From the NCBI GenBank assembly GCA_913057825.1, contig CAJXOW010000029.1, positions 1-43,358 of the forward strand: a stretch of DNA of 43,358 nucleotides. Direction: 5' to 3'. Below the pieces are notes generated by a model, which saw only the letters and a list, made by a program, of their open reading frames with translations, made no database searches and was not told where the DNA came from. The stretch comes from an uncultured Balneolaceae bacterium (GTDB lineage Bacteria > Bacteroidota > Rhodothermia > Balneolales > Balneolaceae). Each line of letters opens with the position of its first letter. Position 1 is the stretch's first letter. Both the position numbers and the translations under genes were made by a program. Shown piece by piece: positions 1 through 8,740 of this stretch.

Positions 1-44
1 TCCAGGTCTACGGTAATGTTGACTTTTTTTGTATTGCTTGACAT
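1..44 (-). CDS. 5' end of a minus-strand gene leaving the window (possibly GldC-like)
   Basis: An ATG on the minus strand at 44-42 opens a frame reading MSSNTKKVNITVDL, which is still open at the window edge. Only 14 codons are visible. The lysine-rich start followed by a beta-strand like VNITVDL resembles the N-terminus of GldC-type gliding-associated proteins, but this is a weak guess from 14 residues. The heptad-repeat element at 107-268 separates it from rluD, which is on the same strand. The real identity needs sequence to the left of the window. Confidence 0.45.
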   Translation of the reverse strand, partial: MSSNTKKVNITVDL

Positions 45-106
45 AAAGGCGGTTGCTTTTAAATGGTTTTTAGATTCATTGATGTTTTAAAGACTGGTTA
101 CACGAT

Positions 107-268
107 GCTCCAGGCTCCAAGCTCCATGCTCCACGCGTTTTGTATATGCTTAAGCTTTTATAAATAGTTTTATGAATTGGATCAGAATCACTATTACAAG
201 GTGCTAACCATTAATAAATTTGGTCTGCCAATCCGAAGTCCCAAAAGGGGTTGCGTGGAGCCTGGAGC
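107..268. repeat. Inverted pair of GGAGCNT heptad arrays (element A)
   Basis: The left array at 107-137 has four units of GCTCCAN (GCTCCAG, GCTCCAA, GCTCCAT, GCTCCAC) followed by GCG. The right array at 253-268 is the opposite orientation, GCGTGGAGCCTGGAGC, the exact reverse complement of GCTCCAGGCTCCACGC. The two arms enclose about 115 bp of AT-rich DNA without a convincing gene. The same heptads recur at eight other places in the window. Confidence 0.8.
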
Positions 269-297
269 CCAAATGGAGCTGGATGAGCTCCATTTGG
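269..297 (-). terminator. Perfect 12-bp hairpin abutting the rluD stop
   Basis: CCAAATGGAGCT at 269-280 pairs exactly with AGCTCCATTTGG at 286-297 across a 5-nt loop. The stop codon of rluD occupies 300-298, so the stem starts directly after it on the minus strand. There is no T-run after the stem, so it could be a Rho-independent-like or RNA-stabilising 3' structure rather than a classical terminator. Its arm contains a GGAGCT heptad core. Confidence 0.5.
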
Positions 298-1356
298 TCA
301 TTTGCAATTTTTACGAACCTCATCCAGGGTTATTTGAAATTTTTTCGGTAGTTCCGATTCGAAGCGCATCATTTCCCCGGTGCGGGGGTGTTCGAAGCCA
401 AGGGTTCTGGCGTGTAGACATTGTCCGCCAAGCTGCTTAAAGAGCCGGTCGAACATCTGTTTGCGCGGACCGGTGTTGGGTCCGTAGCGTACGGAATCAC
501 CGCCATAGACCGGATCGCCGAATACCGGCATCTCGTTGTGCGAAAAGTGCACGCGGATCTGGTGGGTGCGACCGGTTTCCAGCCTGAGCTCCACCAGCGT
601 CAGATGATCAAAATATTCGAGCACTTTATAGTGGGTGACCGCCTCTTTGCCGTTTTCGGGTTTAACGACGGCGAACTTTTTGCGGTCACGGGGAGAACGG
701 CCTATCGGACCGAATATCTTGCCGCGCTTATAGGATGGATGTCCCCAGATCAATGCCCAGTATCGGCGCTCGGCTTTCTTGTATTTAAAATAGTTGCCCA
801 GCTTCGACAGCGCATGGTCGGTCTTGGCCACCACCAACAGGCCGCTGGTATCCTTATCGAGTCGGTGGACCAGTCCCGGACGGATGTTGGAATCGTCGGT
901 CTCGGCCAGCGAATCGCAGTAATGCATCAAACCGTTCACCAGCGTCCCGGTCCAATTGCCGACCCCCGGGTGCACGACCATCCCGGCCTCTTTGTGGACC
1001 ACCATCAGATCATCATCTTCATATACGACATTAATGGGCAGCTTTTCCGGTTTGGCCTTCGGCGGTGGCGGTTTGGGGATCGTCACGTCGATCACATCAT
1101 CCGCTTCAATCGTATAAGACGGTTTTTCCTGCTCACCGTTAACCGTAATCAACCCCTCTTCAATAGCGTCCTTGATACGCGTTCGAGAAGTATTTCGCAT
1201 CTTGCGCGACAGGTACTTGTCGAGACGAATTTCCACTTCCTGTCCCGACGGAACCTCAAACCGATGATGGGTATGCTTTTCGCCGGACTGCGCAGCCTCG
1301 ATATCATCCTTGTCCTGCGACCGGCCTGCCTGTTCTTTTGCCTCGGTGTCACTCAT
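298..1356 (-). CDS. rluD: Ribosomal large subunit pseudouridine synthase, RluD family
   Basis: This enzyme isomerises specific uridines of 23S rRNA to pseudouridine (in E. coli RluD, the helix 69 sites). The 352-aa protein has a charged N-terminal extension of about 35 residues, an S4-type RNA-binding domain (about 42-92, with RLDKYLSRKM) and a PseudoU_synth_2 catalytic domain. The HRLDKDTSG motif at 164-172 carries the catalytic Asp167. GRTHQIRVH and the GDPVYGG stretch are further family motifs. Length is slightly above the usual 320-330 because of the acidic/basic leader, so a later start is possible, but no better internal ATG lies before the S4 domain. It is transcribed alone toward the window edge. 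Assignment to RluD rather than RluC is by overall architecture. Confidence 0.9.
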   Translation of the reverse strand: MSDTEAKEQAGRSQDKDDIEAAQSGEKHTHHRFEVPSGQEVEIRLDKYLSRKMRNTSRTRIKDAIEEGLITVNGEQEKPSYTIEADDVIDVTIPKPPPPKAKPEKLPINVVYEDDDLMVVHKEAGMVVHPGVGNWTGTLVNGLMHYCDSLAETDDSNIRPGLVHRLDKDTSGLLVVAKTDHALSKLGNYFKYKKAERRYWALIWGHPSYKRGKIFGPIGRSPRDRKKFAVVKPENGKEAVTHYKVLEYFDHLTLVELRLETGRTHQIRVHFSHNEMPVFGDPVYGGDSVRYGPNTGPRKQMFDRLFKQLGGQCLHARTLGFEHPRTGEMMRFESELPKKFQITLDEVRKNCK

Positions 1357-1816
1357 CCTTTAAAACCAATACTGAAATTCAAATTCCAATGCTGTGGTAG
1401 TATCGCTTTACCCGTCAAAATCCTACGGCGACAAATCAGCCTTATTAACGTCAGAGACGCCAACTTCTTTTAATATCCATGTAAATCCTGATTTGCCGCA
1501 ACAATTCTAAAATATAATAAATAACAGTCAACCTATTGCGCCCATTAGCATCCCGGGCACTCCTCCCAAATGCATATTAAATAATTAGCGTCAGAGGGAT
1601 CTTCGAATGTGATAATATCATCTTCTTCCTGATTGTCACCAATAAAATTAAACTCGCATGTACTCACTCAAAGCTCGAGGAGTTCCGGTTTCCTCAGATT
1701 TTTTGTAAGGATCATGAAGTTTCCGGCTCTCATTATACCGGAAGGGGGATACGATTCGGCCGTACACGATCCCCTCAATTGTTTTTAGATTTCCAAAGCG
1801 ATATAATATGAATAGG
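1357..1816. other. Intergenic stretch, no convincing gene
   Basis: Between rluD and the repeat element there is no conserved gene that I recognise. A 60-codon minus-strand frame (1830-1648) begins inside the heptad array (MEPGA) and stops. In another minus frame a short acidic stretch ending WEECPGC stops near 1546. These could be relics of a decayed small gene, but no family is recognisable. Confidence 0.4.
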
Positions 1817-2183
1817 GCTCCAGGCTCCACGCTCCATGCTCCACTTTTTTGGTATTCGAGCTATGTATTTGTTTTATACCTATTACCAATGGTCTTGTAC
1901 TTTAGATCAGAATCATATTAATAGAGACCGTTGAAAAAACGGGCGACGGTTCCGAAGTATTAAGTTTTTCGGTCAATAGATGAAAAATGTATTAACGTTG
2001 ACAGACATTTATTATGGCCGGCAGATAGCTAAACGAACGCAAAAGAGAAAAACTTTCGAACGAGGAACTGCCGCCCGTTTTTTCAACGGTCTCCTACATA
2101 GTATACATTATTATTAATTCAGTCTATTTGTCTAAGGCCTAATAAACGGATGGAATGGAGCTTGGAGCGTGGAGCCTGGAGCC
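1817..2183. repeat. Inverted pair of GGAGCNT heptad arrays (element B)
   Basis: The left array at 1817-1844 has four GCTCCAN units. The right array at 2157-2183 has GGAGCTT, GGAGCGT and GGAGCCT units and a partial one. The arms are 312 bp apart, of which 170 bp is the nested inverted-repeat element at 1924-2093. Without it the element would be about 200 bp, similar to element A. Both elements A and B carry a GATCAGAATCA motif internally (A: 180-190; B: near 1905). The right arm supplies an artefactual upstream start for recN. Confidence 0.8.
1924..2093. mobile_element. MITE-like element with 47-bp imperfect terminal inverted repeats
   Basis: The left arm (1924-1970) and the reverse complement of the right arm (2047-2093) share their outer 22 bases exactly (starting GAGACCGTTGAAAAAACGGG) and most of the remainder, including a closing GTTTTTC. 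The total length of 170 bp has no coding frame of note, which is the usual shape of a miniature inverted-repeat transposable element. No clear target duplication is visible. It sits inside heptad element B, so it probably inserted there. A degenerate single arm occurs at 23176-23198. Confidence 0.65.
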
Positions 2184-2207
2184 AATTCATCATCAAATTT
2201 CACAACT

Positions 2208-3911
2208 GTGATCCGCAATTTATACATCAAAAATTTTGCCCTGATCGACGAGCTCGAAGTCGAGTTTGATGAGGGTTTGAATATCCTTACCGGTCAGACC
2301 GGTGCGGGTAAGTCGATTATCGTGGGAGCGTTGAATATGATTTTGGGCGAGCGGGCCGATACCGACCAGATTCGTCAGGGAGCCAACAAAGCGATTGCCG
2401 AGGCGTCTATCTTTGTGGGCGAAGTGCCGTCAATTCGTGAACTTTTGGAGGATAATGCCGTGGAGTACAGTGAAGAACTTATTTTGCGGCGGGAGATCCG
2501 GTCCTCGGGAAGCCGGGCTTTTATTAATGACACGCCGGTGACCATTTCAATTCTGAAACAAGTGGGAGATCAACTGGTCGACCTGCACGGTCAGCACGAA
2601 CACCAGTTGCTGTTGCAGCCCGAGCATCACCGGGAAGTCGTCGACGCCTTTGAAGAAATTCAGCCGTTGATGGAATCCTACCTTGAATCCTATCGCGAGA
2701 TGCAGGAGTTGCGGGAGAAACGACAAAAATTGAGCCGGCGGGAATCCGAATTGCGTGAAAAACGGGAACTGTATGAATTCCAGGTCCAGGAGCTGGAAGA
2801 AGCGAAGCTTACCAAGGGCGAGGATGAAGAACTTGAAACGGAACTGAACCTGCTGGATAACGCCGAAGAGCTGCAGGAAAAAGTCAACAGCATCGTCGAC
2901 CTCGGCAGTGAAGCTGAAATCAACCTGATGGATCTGCTGAACCAGATCAAAATTCAATTGGAGGATATTGCCCGCATCGAACCCGAATTTGAAGGATATC
3001 TTGAAGAGCTCTCGTCGGCCCGGATCAGCCTGCAAGAAATGATACGGTTTACAGAAGAATACCGGGAAGATATCGAATTCAATCCCCAGCGACTCGATTA
3101 CGTACGCGGCCGACTGAACGAAATTAATCGTTTGAAGAAGAAATATCAGCGGGATATTGATGGACTGCTCGAATACCTGGAAGAAACGCGACAGGAATTA
3201 GACCTGGCCGAGAATTTTGAGGCGGAGCTGGAACAAATGGATGAAGCAATAGATGAACAGGCTGATATCCTGGCAGAAAGAGCCCGTGAATTACATGAGA
3301 AACGCACAGCTCTGGGAGATGATTTATCAGACGATATAGTTCGGGAACTGCAGCAGCTCGGCATGCCGAACGCCCGATTCGAAATTCGGGTCGAGTGGCG
3401 GCAAGAAGAGAATGGCTGGATTGAGATTGACGGCCAGCCGGTTGAATGCACCGAGCACGGGGCCGACTTTGTGGAATTTTATATTTCCACCAACAAGGGA
3501 GAAGATCCATTGCCGCTCTACAAAATTGCCTCCGGCGGAGAAATCAGCCGCGTGATGCTGGCCCTGAAATCGATCATCGCCAAAGAGCAGAGCCTGCCCG
3601 TGATGATTTTCGATGAAATTGATGCCGGCATCAGTGGAAAAATTTCCGAAAAGGTGGGCAAAACGATGCGGATGTTATCCGATAATTGCCAAATTATCGC
3701 CATCACCCACCAGCCCCAGATCGCCAGTCAAGCTCATGCTCATTACCAGGTCGAAAAGGTGGAAGACGACGGACGCATGATCACCCGTATCACTCCTTTG
3801 AGCGACGAAGAACATGTCAAGGAGGTCGCCAGTCTCATGAGCGGCGAACAGATCACACAGGCCACCCTCAAAAGCGCCCGCGAACTCATTCATAATGCCG
3901 TAGAGAATTGA
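2208..3911 (+). CDS. recN: DNA repair protein RecN
   Basis: RecN is an SMC-like ATPase that acts in recombinational repair of double-strand breaks. With the GTG at 2208 as start the protein has 567 residues and begins IRNLYIKNFALIDELEVEF, the typical RecN N-terminus. Walker A GQTGAGKS lies at about 29-36, a long charged coiled coil follows (about 140-370), then the ABC signature ASGGEISR and Walker B LPVMIFDEIDAGISG near the C-terminus, with the D/H-loop AITHQPQIASQA. The longer frame starting at GTG 2169 would add 13 residues (MEPGANSSS...) read from the heptad repeat, which I reject. No strong ribosome-binding site precedes 2208. The gene is followed by about 345 bp without a gene. Confidence 0.93.
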   Translation: MIRNLYIKNFALIDELEVEFDEGLNILTGQTGAGKSIIVGALNMILGERADTDQIRQGANKAIAEASIFVGEVPSIRELLEDNAVEYSEELILRREIRSSGSRAFINDTPVTISILKQVGDQLVDLHGQHEHQLLLQPEHHREVVDAFEEIQPLMESYLESYREMQELREKRQKLSRRESELREKRELYEFQVQELEEAKLTKGEDEELETELNLLDNAEELQEKVNSIVDLGSEAEINLMDLLNQIKIQLEDIARIEPEFEGYLEELSSARISLQEMIRFTEEYREDIEFNPQRLDYVRGRLNEINRLKKKYQRDIDGLLEYLEETRQELDLAENFEAELEQMDEAIDEQADILAERARELHEKRTALGDDLSDDIVRELQQLGMPNARFEIRVEWRQEENGWIEIDGQPVECTEHGADFVEFYISTNKGEDPLPLYKIASGGEISRVMLALKSIIAKEQSLPVMIFDEIDAGISGKISEKVGKTMRMLSDNCQIIAITHQPQIASQAHAHYQVEKVEDDGRMITRITPLSDEEHVKEVASLMSGEQITQATLKSARELIHNAVEN

Positions 3912-4256
3912 AAGTCGCTGTATAAGACTCTTAATAGTTGAAAAGTACGAGGAGGAGCGATAGAATTTTACACAAACAGCACTAGCATCTCCGCCTACAC
4001 ATGTTTCAGTGCCTGGAAAAAGCAAGACCTCCCTGTCATGGATTAGACCTTTCAAGCATAAACAATCAATGGGTAATAACCTATATGCATACTTTGTTTA
4101 TAATTTACTCTTAGCTCTGACAAGGTTAAATTGTTTTTAAACGATCCTGCTGTTAGTTTAGAAACATTGAGAGATGCTTAATACTAAACCCTTATTTAAT
4201 GGCCAAAATTGCGTACCTTTATTAGATATAACGATCAATAAGATATCTATAAACAA
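3912..4256. other. Intergenic, nothing recognised
   Basis: The 345 bp between recN and the rhodanese gene are AT-rich toward the right. I see no gene, no strong hairpin with a T-run after recN and no repeat of the families seen elsewhere. The promoter of the rhodanese gene should lie in the last 100 bp, but I cannot point to it with confidence. Confidence 0.4.
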
Positions 4257-4703
4257 ATGGCTTCGGGTTATCACGAGCGATTCAAACAGCTGATTGAGGA
4301 AATTCGTCCCAATATAAATACGATTTCTTCCAAACAACTTTTCAATGACCTGGAGGGAGACGAAAACACGGTCGTAGTAGACGTTCGTGAACGCGACGAA
4401 TGGCAAATGAGTCATATTCCCGGGGCCTTGTGCGTACCCAAATCGATTATCGAGCGCGATATTGAATTTCATGTCCCGAATCCCAGCAGGAAAGTAGCAC
4501 TATACAGTCGCGGGGGATTCCTGTGCATGATTGCGGCCGATAGCCTTCAAAAAATGGGATATGAGCATGTGTACACCCTTAAAGGCGGGTACCACGCCTG
4601 GACGATCGGGGGATATCCGATCAAACAAAATGGCGATATTACTTATCCTGACGAAGAACAAATCCAGGAGCTGTTAAAAGAAAATAAAGCAGCCGACCGC
4701 TGA
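4257..4703 (+). CDS. Rhodanese-like domain protein with Ser in place of the catalytic Cys
   Basis: The 148-aa protein has one rhodanese domain (about 18-122): VVVDVRERDEW, the HIPGA motif at 53-57, and the closing GGYHAW and GGYP. Rhodaneses transfer sulfane sulfur through a Cys at the start of the active-site loop. Here the loop reads LYSRGGFLC, with Ser84 where YCxxGxR proteins have Cys; the nearest Cys is residue 90. The protein may therefore be non-catalytic (a binding or regulatory fold) or use another nucleophile. It has no signal peptide, so it is cytosolic, and it appears monocistronic. The fold is sure; the function is unknown. Confidence 0.85.
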   Translation: MASGYHERFKQLIEEIRPNINTISSKQLFNDLEGDENTVVVDVRERDEWQMSHIPGALCVPKSIIERDIEFHVPNPSRKVALYSRGGFLCMIAADSLQKMGYEHVYTLKGGYHAWTIGGYPIKQNGDITYPDEEQIQELLKENKAADR

Positions 4704-4792
4704 GAGCTTGAAGAGGTTCAGGTATTGTTTGTTTAACTCTGAGCACCCCCAACCACACGCGTGGTTGATTGCAATAGCAAAGAAGGTGAAAA

Positions 4793-7700
4793 TCATCCTA
4801 AATGACTTGCCATCAATTGGGCGGGGTGATAGGCGGTGCGACCGACGCCGTCTTTGATTTGGTGACGGCAAGAAAATCCGGGGGCGCATATCAAGGTCTC
4901 TTGTTCCGTTTCTCTTAGTTGTGGAAAGAGTCTTAATTCACCGATATCCATCGATACATTGTAGTGATCAGCCTCATACCCGAAACTGCCCGCCATGCCG
5001 CAGCAGCCGGTTTGCAAATCCACCGGAAGGTATCCTCCTTCAGATAATAGTTGCAAGGTCGGTTCCATGCCGACGAGTGCTTTGGCGTGGCAGTGACCGT
5101 GGACGTAGACGGTTTGGTCTGTCTTTTGAAAATAATCTGTTACATTTTCATGGCGCAATAAAAATTCCTCGAATTGATACGTATTCGCGGCAACTTTTTG
5201 GGCCATAGTTATCTGCTCTTCTCCGCATAAATCCGGATAATCATCCCGAAATGTCAGGACCTCTGAGGGTTCGATTCCGACGATCGGCACATGGCGGCGC
5301 ACATATTCATGCAAGCGTGGAATCGTTTCATTCACCAGTGGTTTTACCTGGTCAACCAACCCTTTCGAGAGCTGAGGTCGACCGCTTTCGACCTGGTCGA
5401 TCAATTTAATGTCATATCCGAGTCGACGCAACACCCTAACCGCCGCTTCGGCGATATCGGGATCGTGGTAGTTGGTGAAAAGATCGACAAACAGGGCAAC
5501 TTTTGTGATTTTTTCCTGTTTTATTCGGTATTGTGCTTCCCTTGGGTTCGAACCTTTTTCTACTGTACCACTACGATTCAAATCTACTCCATAATCTTGC
5601 TCTTCGGAGTCACGCCCATTATCCACGTTTTCATCATTCCCTTTTGAATCGACTTCTTGATTTTTTTCGACTTTCCCGCCAGATATATTCTCTTGTCCCT
5701 CATCTCCATTTTGTTTTCGGGAATCATTATCTTCCGATTGTTTCTTCCCTCGATCGTTATCACCCCCATCTTTATCTTCCACTTTTTTACGGTCCGGAAT
5801 CCCACTGCCTTCCAGCAATACTTGTCCCGCTTCATCCAATTGGGCTTCATCGGGTTTCAACTCCTCTTCCCAACGTTGGAAAAAGGTCTCCCGGGCAAAG
5901 ATGGGCAGGGATCGCTCCGGCGCGATATTGAACAGTCGATACATGATTTGCTTCGTGATGCCCCAGTCAGCCGCCTGATTAACTAAGGGCGCCAACTTCT
6001 GAGCCAGGGGATAGAATTTCGCCGCCTGACCGAAAAATCGTTCGGACCACGAAATGCCGTTGCGCCGATGCCACCCATTCATAAACTCAGCTTTCATCCG
6101 GGCCATATCGACATTCGCCGGACATTCGCTTTTGCAGGCTTTACAACTCAGGCACAAATCGAGGGCGTCATTGAGCTCCTCCGACGAAAAAGCCTCAGCC
6201 TGTTTGCCTTCGAAAAGCTGACGAAACAGGTTAGCCCGTCCGCGGGTACTGTCTTTTTCCTCTTTCGTAGCCATGTACGAGGGACACATGGTACCCCCGC
6301 TTTCGGCCAACTTCCGGCACACCCCGGCCCCGTTGCACAATTCCAGCGCATCCGCGAAGCTTCCCTCCTTGCGCCATTCAAAAACGGTATCAACCTGCGG
6401 ACGACGATATTCCGGTGAAAACCGTAAATGGTCATTAATGGGACGTGGCTCAACGATTTTACCCGGATTGAAGAGATAGTCCGGATCCCACAGTTCCTTG
6501 GTCCGCCGAAGCAGCGGCATCATATCGGCCCCCAGGACCTTTTCAATATAAGGAGATCGCGCCCGACCGTCGCCGTGCTCGCCCGAAAGCGACCCGTTAT
6601 ACGAAGCCACCAGGTCGGCCACTTCGTTCGCCATCTGTTTCATTTTATCAACCCCCTCGTCGGTCAGCGTATCAACCACCGGACGGATATGCAGCTCACC
6701 AACCGAGGCATGGGCATAGAATACACAGCGGGTGTTATACTTATTCAACAAGGCCTGAAACTCGTCAATGTAATCGGGCAAATCCTGTACCCGCACGGCC
6801 GTATCCTCCACAAACGACGGCGTCCGGCTGTCCGAATCCAGTCCCATGAGCAAACCCAGTCCCGCTTTCCGCAGGTCCCACACCCGCTCGATTTTATCAT
6901 CATCTTCAATTATCGGGTGGACGTATCCCTTTTTGTTTTGCTGCAGTCGATCACGCAGTTTCTCTGCCCGCTCGATCAAAGCTTCTTTATCATTCCCTTC
7001 AAACTGGATGATCAACACACTTCGGGGTTCGCCTTCAAGAAAAAAGCGGTTCTTCCGCTGCTCGATATTATCCTTGGTCGCTCCCAGCACGATATCATCG
7101 ATCAACTCGGCCGCCGCCGGATCATACTGCACCACATCGACCGTCGCCTCCAGCGCTTCGCGGAGCGAGTCAAACTGCGGAATCAACAGCACCCGCTCGG
7201 AGTCTCGCGGCACCAGCCGGATCTTTGCCGACGCCGTCATGGCCAACGTACCCTCACTGCCGCAAAGCAGTTCCGCCAGGTTAAACGGTCGTCCGTCCGG
7301 GTCAAACGGCTGCATCGTACAAAGTTTATCGAGGGCATATCCCGTATTTCGGCGAATTATTTCCGGATGGGGATAGGCTTCGAGAATGGTGTCGCTGTGC
7401 TCTTCAATGAGTTCCAGCATCCCCCGGTAAATCCGTCCCTCGAGCGAATCCAACTGCTTCTTGGCTTCAAGTTCATCCGATGTTAGCGGTCCGAACACCG
7501 CCGTGGAACCGTCACTCAGCACGGCTTCCACCTCCAACACATGCTCGCGGGTCGACCCGTGCTTGATCGAAAATGATCCCGTCGAGTTATTGCCGATCAT
7601 CCCGCCGATCATGCAGCGATTCGTCGTCGACGTATCCGGCCCGAAGAGCAAGCCATGCTCGGCCGCCTGCCGGTTCAGCGTATCGCGGATTACTCCCGGC

Positions 7701-7972
7701 TGGACCTGCGCGAATCGCTGCTCGGCGTTCAGCTCCATGAGCTCGGTCATGTGACGGGAGACATCCATAATAACCCCGTCGCCCGTGGCCTGTCCGGCAA
7801 GCGACGTGCCCGCACTTCGCGCCGTAATGGAGAATCCCTCCTCGCGTGCCCGACGCACGAGCGACTGAATATCGTCGGTCGACGACGGAAAACTCACGCC
7901 CTGCGGCACCTCTTCATACATCGAGGCATCGGACGAATAGAGCAGGCGTGTTTGTTTATCGGTGTGAATCAC
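4793..7972 (-). CDS. FAD-linked oxidase / Fe-S oxidoreductase fusion (D-2-hydroxyglutarate or D-lactate dehydrogenase type)
   Basis: This is a 1059-aa cytosolic fusion. An FAD-binding type 4 domain (about 25-250, with GTSLAGQATGDGV and GGMIGNNSTGS) is followed by FAD-oxidase C (about 255-505, with SGEHGDGR). A ferredoxin-like region has Cys clusters at 546-563 and 607-618 (CLSCKACKSECP). A C-terminal CCG-type domain carries HGHCHAKA (958-965) and GCCGMAGSFGYE (989-1000). This is the layout of E. coli YdiJ and related 2-hydroxyacid dehydrogenases that pass electrons to the respiratory chain. Residues about 727-820 form an unusual hydrophilic Asp/Glu/Lys/Asn/Gly-rich linker between the Fe-S and CCG parts, locally more AT-rich. 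The start is GTG at 7972. Substrate is inference; D-2-hydroxyglutarate, D-lactate or glycolate are alternatives. Confidence 0.88.
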   Translation of the reverse strand: MIHTDKQTRLLYSSDASMYEEVPQGVSFPSSTDDIQSLVRRAREEGFSITARSAGTSLAGQATGDGVIMDVSRHMTELMELNAEQRFAQVQPGVIRDTLNRQAAEHGLLFGPDTSTTNRCMIGGMIGNNSTGSFSIKHGSTREHVLEVEAVLSDGSTAVFGPLTSDELEAKKQLDSLEGRIYRGMLELIEEHSDTILEAYPHPEIIRRNTGYALDKLCTMQPFDPDGRPFNLAELLCGSEGTLAMTASAKIRLVPRDSERVLLIPQFDSLREALEATVDVVQYDPAAAELIDDIVLGATKDNIEQRKNRFFLEGEPRSVLIIQFEGNDKEALIERAEKLRDRLQQNKKGYVHPIIEDDDKIERVWDLRKAGLGLLMGLDSDSRTPSFVEDTAVRVQDLPDYIDEFQALLNKYNTRCVFYAHASVGELHIRPVVDTLTDEGVDKMKQMANEVADLVASYNGSLSGEHGDGRARSPYIEKVLGADMMPLLRRTKELWDPDYLFNPGKIVEPRPINDHLRFSPEYRRPQVDTVFEWRKEGSFADALELCNGAGVCRKLAESGGTMCPSYMATKEEKDSTRGRANLFRQLFEGKQAEAFSSEELNDALDLCLSCKACKSECPANVDMARMKAEFMNGWHRRNGISWSERFFGQAAKFYPLAQKLAPLVNQAADWGITKQIMYRLFNIAPERSLPIFARETFFQRWEEELKPDEAQLDEAGQVLLEGSGIPDRKKVEDKDGGDNDRGKKQSEDNDSRKQNGDEGQENISGGKVEKNQEVDSKGNDENVDNGRDSEEQDYGVDLNRSGTVEKGSNPREAQYRIKQEKITKVALFVDLFTNYHDPDIAEAAVRVLRRLGYDIKLIDQVESGRPQLSKGLVDQVKPLVNETIPRLHEYVRRHVPIVGIEPSEVLTFRDDYPDLCGEEQITMAQKVAANTYQFEEFLLRHENVTDYFQKTDQTVYVHGHCHAKALVGMEPTLQLLSEGGYLPVDLQTGCCGMAGSFGYEADHYNVSMDIGELRLFPQLRETEQETLICAPGFSCRHQIKDGVGRTAYHPAQLMASHLG

Positions 7973-8055
7973 GAGCGTTTTAGTGACTTGGTGATGTTAT
8001 TGATGGCAAGTGATGGCATTTGTGATCAAGCCTGTATTTCGTTTTGCAGCGAGCT

Positions 8056-8083
8056 GGAGGCTGGAAGCTTGAGGCTCGAAGCT
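8056..8083. repeat. Heptad array of the NGARGCT type
   Basis: Four tandem 7-bp units are visible: GGAGGCT, GGAAGCT, TGAGGCT and CGAAGCT. This is a variant of the GGAGCNT family with the same 7-bp period. It lies between the FAD/Fe-S oxidoreductase gene start and the end of the 138-aa membrane protein gene. No inverted partner is seen nearby. Confidence 0.7.
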
Positions 8084-8231
8084 TATTCGGGACTGTTTTC
8101 CTGGGATGTATATGATGTTTCAAAGTCTGTCACTTTAAATAAAGCAGCCGTTTACACTCATTAGCCCAATATAGCTTTGTAGCGTAAGGAATTAAACTCT
8201 TTGTGTGATTTTACTATATATTGTTTCGAAT

Positions 8232-8648
8232 TTATCGATTTTTGAGCAAGCCGATCCCGGTAATGATGAGCGACAGAATCAATGCCGCGGAGCCGATATA
8301 AATCATCCAGCGAAAACCGGGCATGAAAGTCAGGCCAAAAAATCCCCCGGAAACCAGAACCGCTGCAATGGGCGCTCCCAGTCGGGCGATCCACTCCATC
8401 GTTTTGGATAAGTTGGTGCTGTCGACCAGGATCTGCAACACCAGCGACAAAATCACCCAGACGCCGGCGTGGGCATGTCCGGCGCGCCAGAGCGACCACT
8501 GCTTGTCGGTAAGCGACAATTCGCCCGGCGCCATTCCTGCACCTCCGTTTGTAAGAATGCCCAAGAGCGTAACTCCACCATACATAATCGTCGGAACTAC
8601 CAGCAACAGGATGCCTGAGACAATCTTGGTCTCTCGTGATAAATACAT
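8232..8648 (-). CDS. Small four-helix membrane protein of unknown function
   Basis: The 138-aa protein has four predicted membrane segments (about 10-32, 55-75, 88-108, 114-134) separated by short loops. The second helix is preceded by LWRAGHAHAGVW, whose two histidines are the only obvious conserved-looking polar cluster and could bind metal or heme. I do not recognise a named family. The start at ATG 8648 is well supported by a very purine-rich Shine-Dalgarno stretch, AAGGAGG followed by more G (about 8652-8663). It is probably a single-gene unit. No functional partner is evident; the neighbours are metabolic or secreted. Confidence 0.75.
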   Translation of the reverse strand: MYLSRETKIVSGILLLVVPTIMYGGVTLLGILTNGGAGMAPGELSLTDKQWSLWRAGHAHAGVWVILSLVLQILVDSTNLSKTMEWIARLGAPIAAVLVSGGFFGLTFMPGFRWMIYIGSAALILSLIITGIGLLKNR

Positions 8649-8740
8649 ATATCCCCCCCCTCCTTTTTGTTCGAATTTAATGATCCGACCCGCTTATTAA
8701 ATTGGGAATCCCCGGTGGATTTTCAATCTATTTGCAGATT

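Noticed and set aside
107..137. CRISPR-like repeat array
   Set aside because: Units are 7 bp and directly adjacent with no spacers, and no cas gene is present. These are heptad tandem repeats.
421..1473. Long plus-strand frame of 350 codons opposite rluD
   Set aside because: It is the antisense shadow of the well-supported rluD gene and has no recognisable domain.
1648..1830. 60-codon minus-strand frame starting MEPGA
   Set aside because: Its start lies in the heptad array, it has no known motif and no ribosome-binding site. At most a remnant.
6428..7486. 352-codon plus-strand frame within the FAD/Fe-S gene
   Set aside because: Antisense of conserved FAD-domain coding sequence; His/Arg-rich composition typical of a shadow frame.
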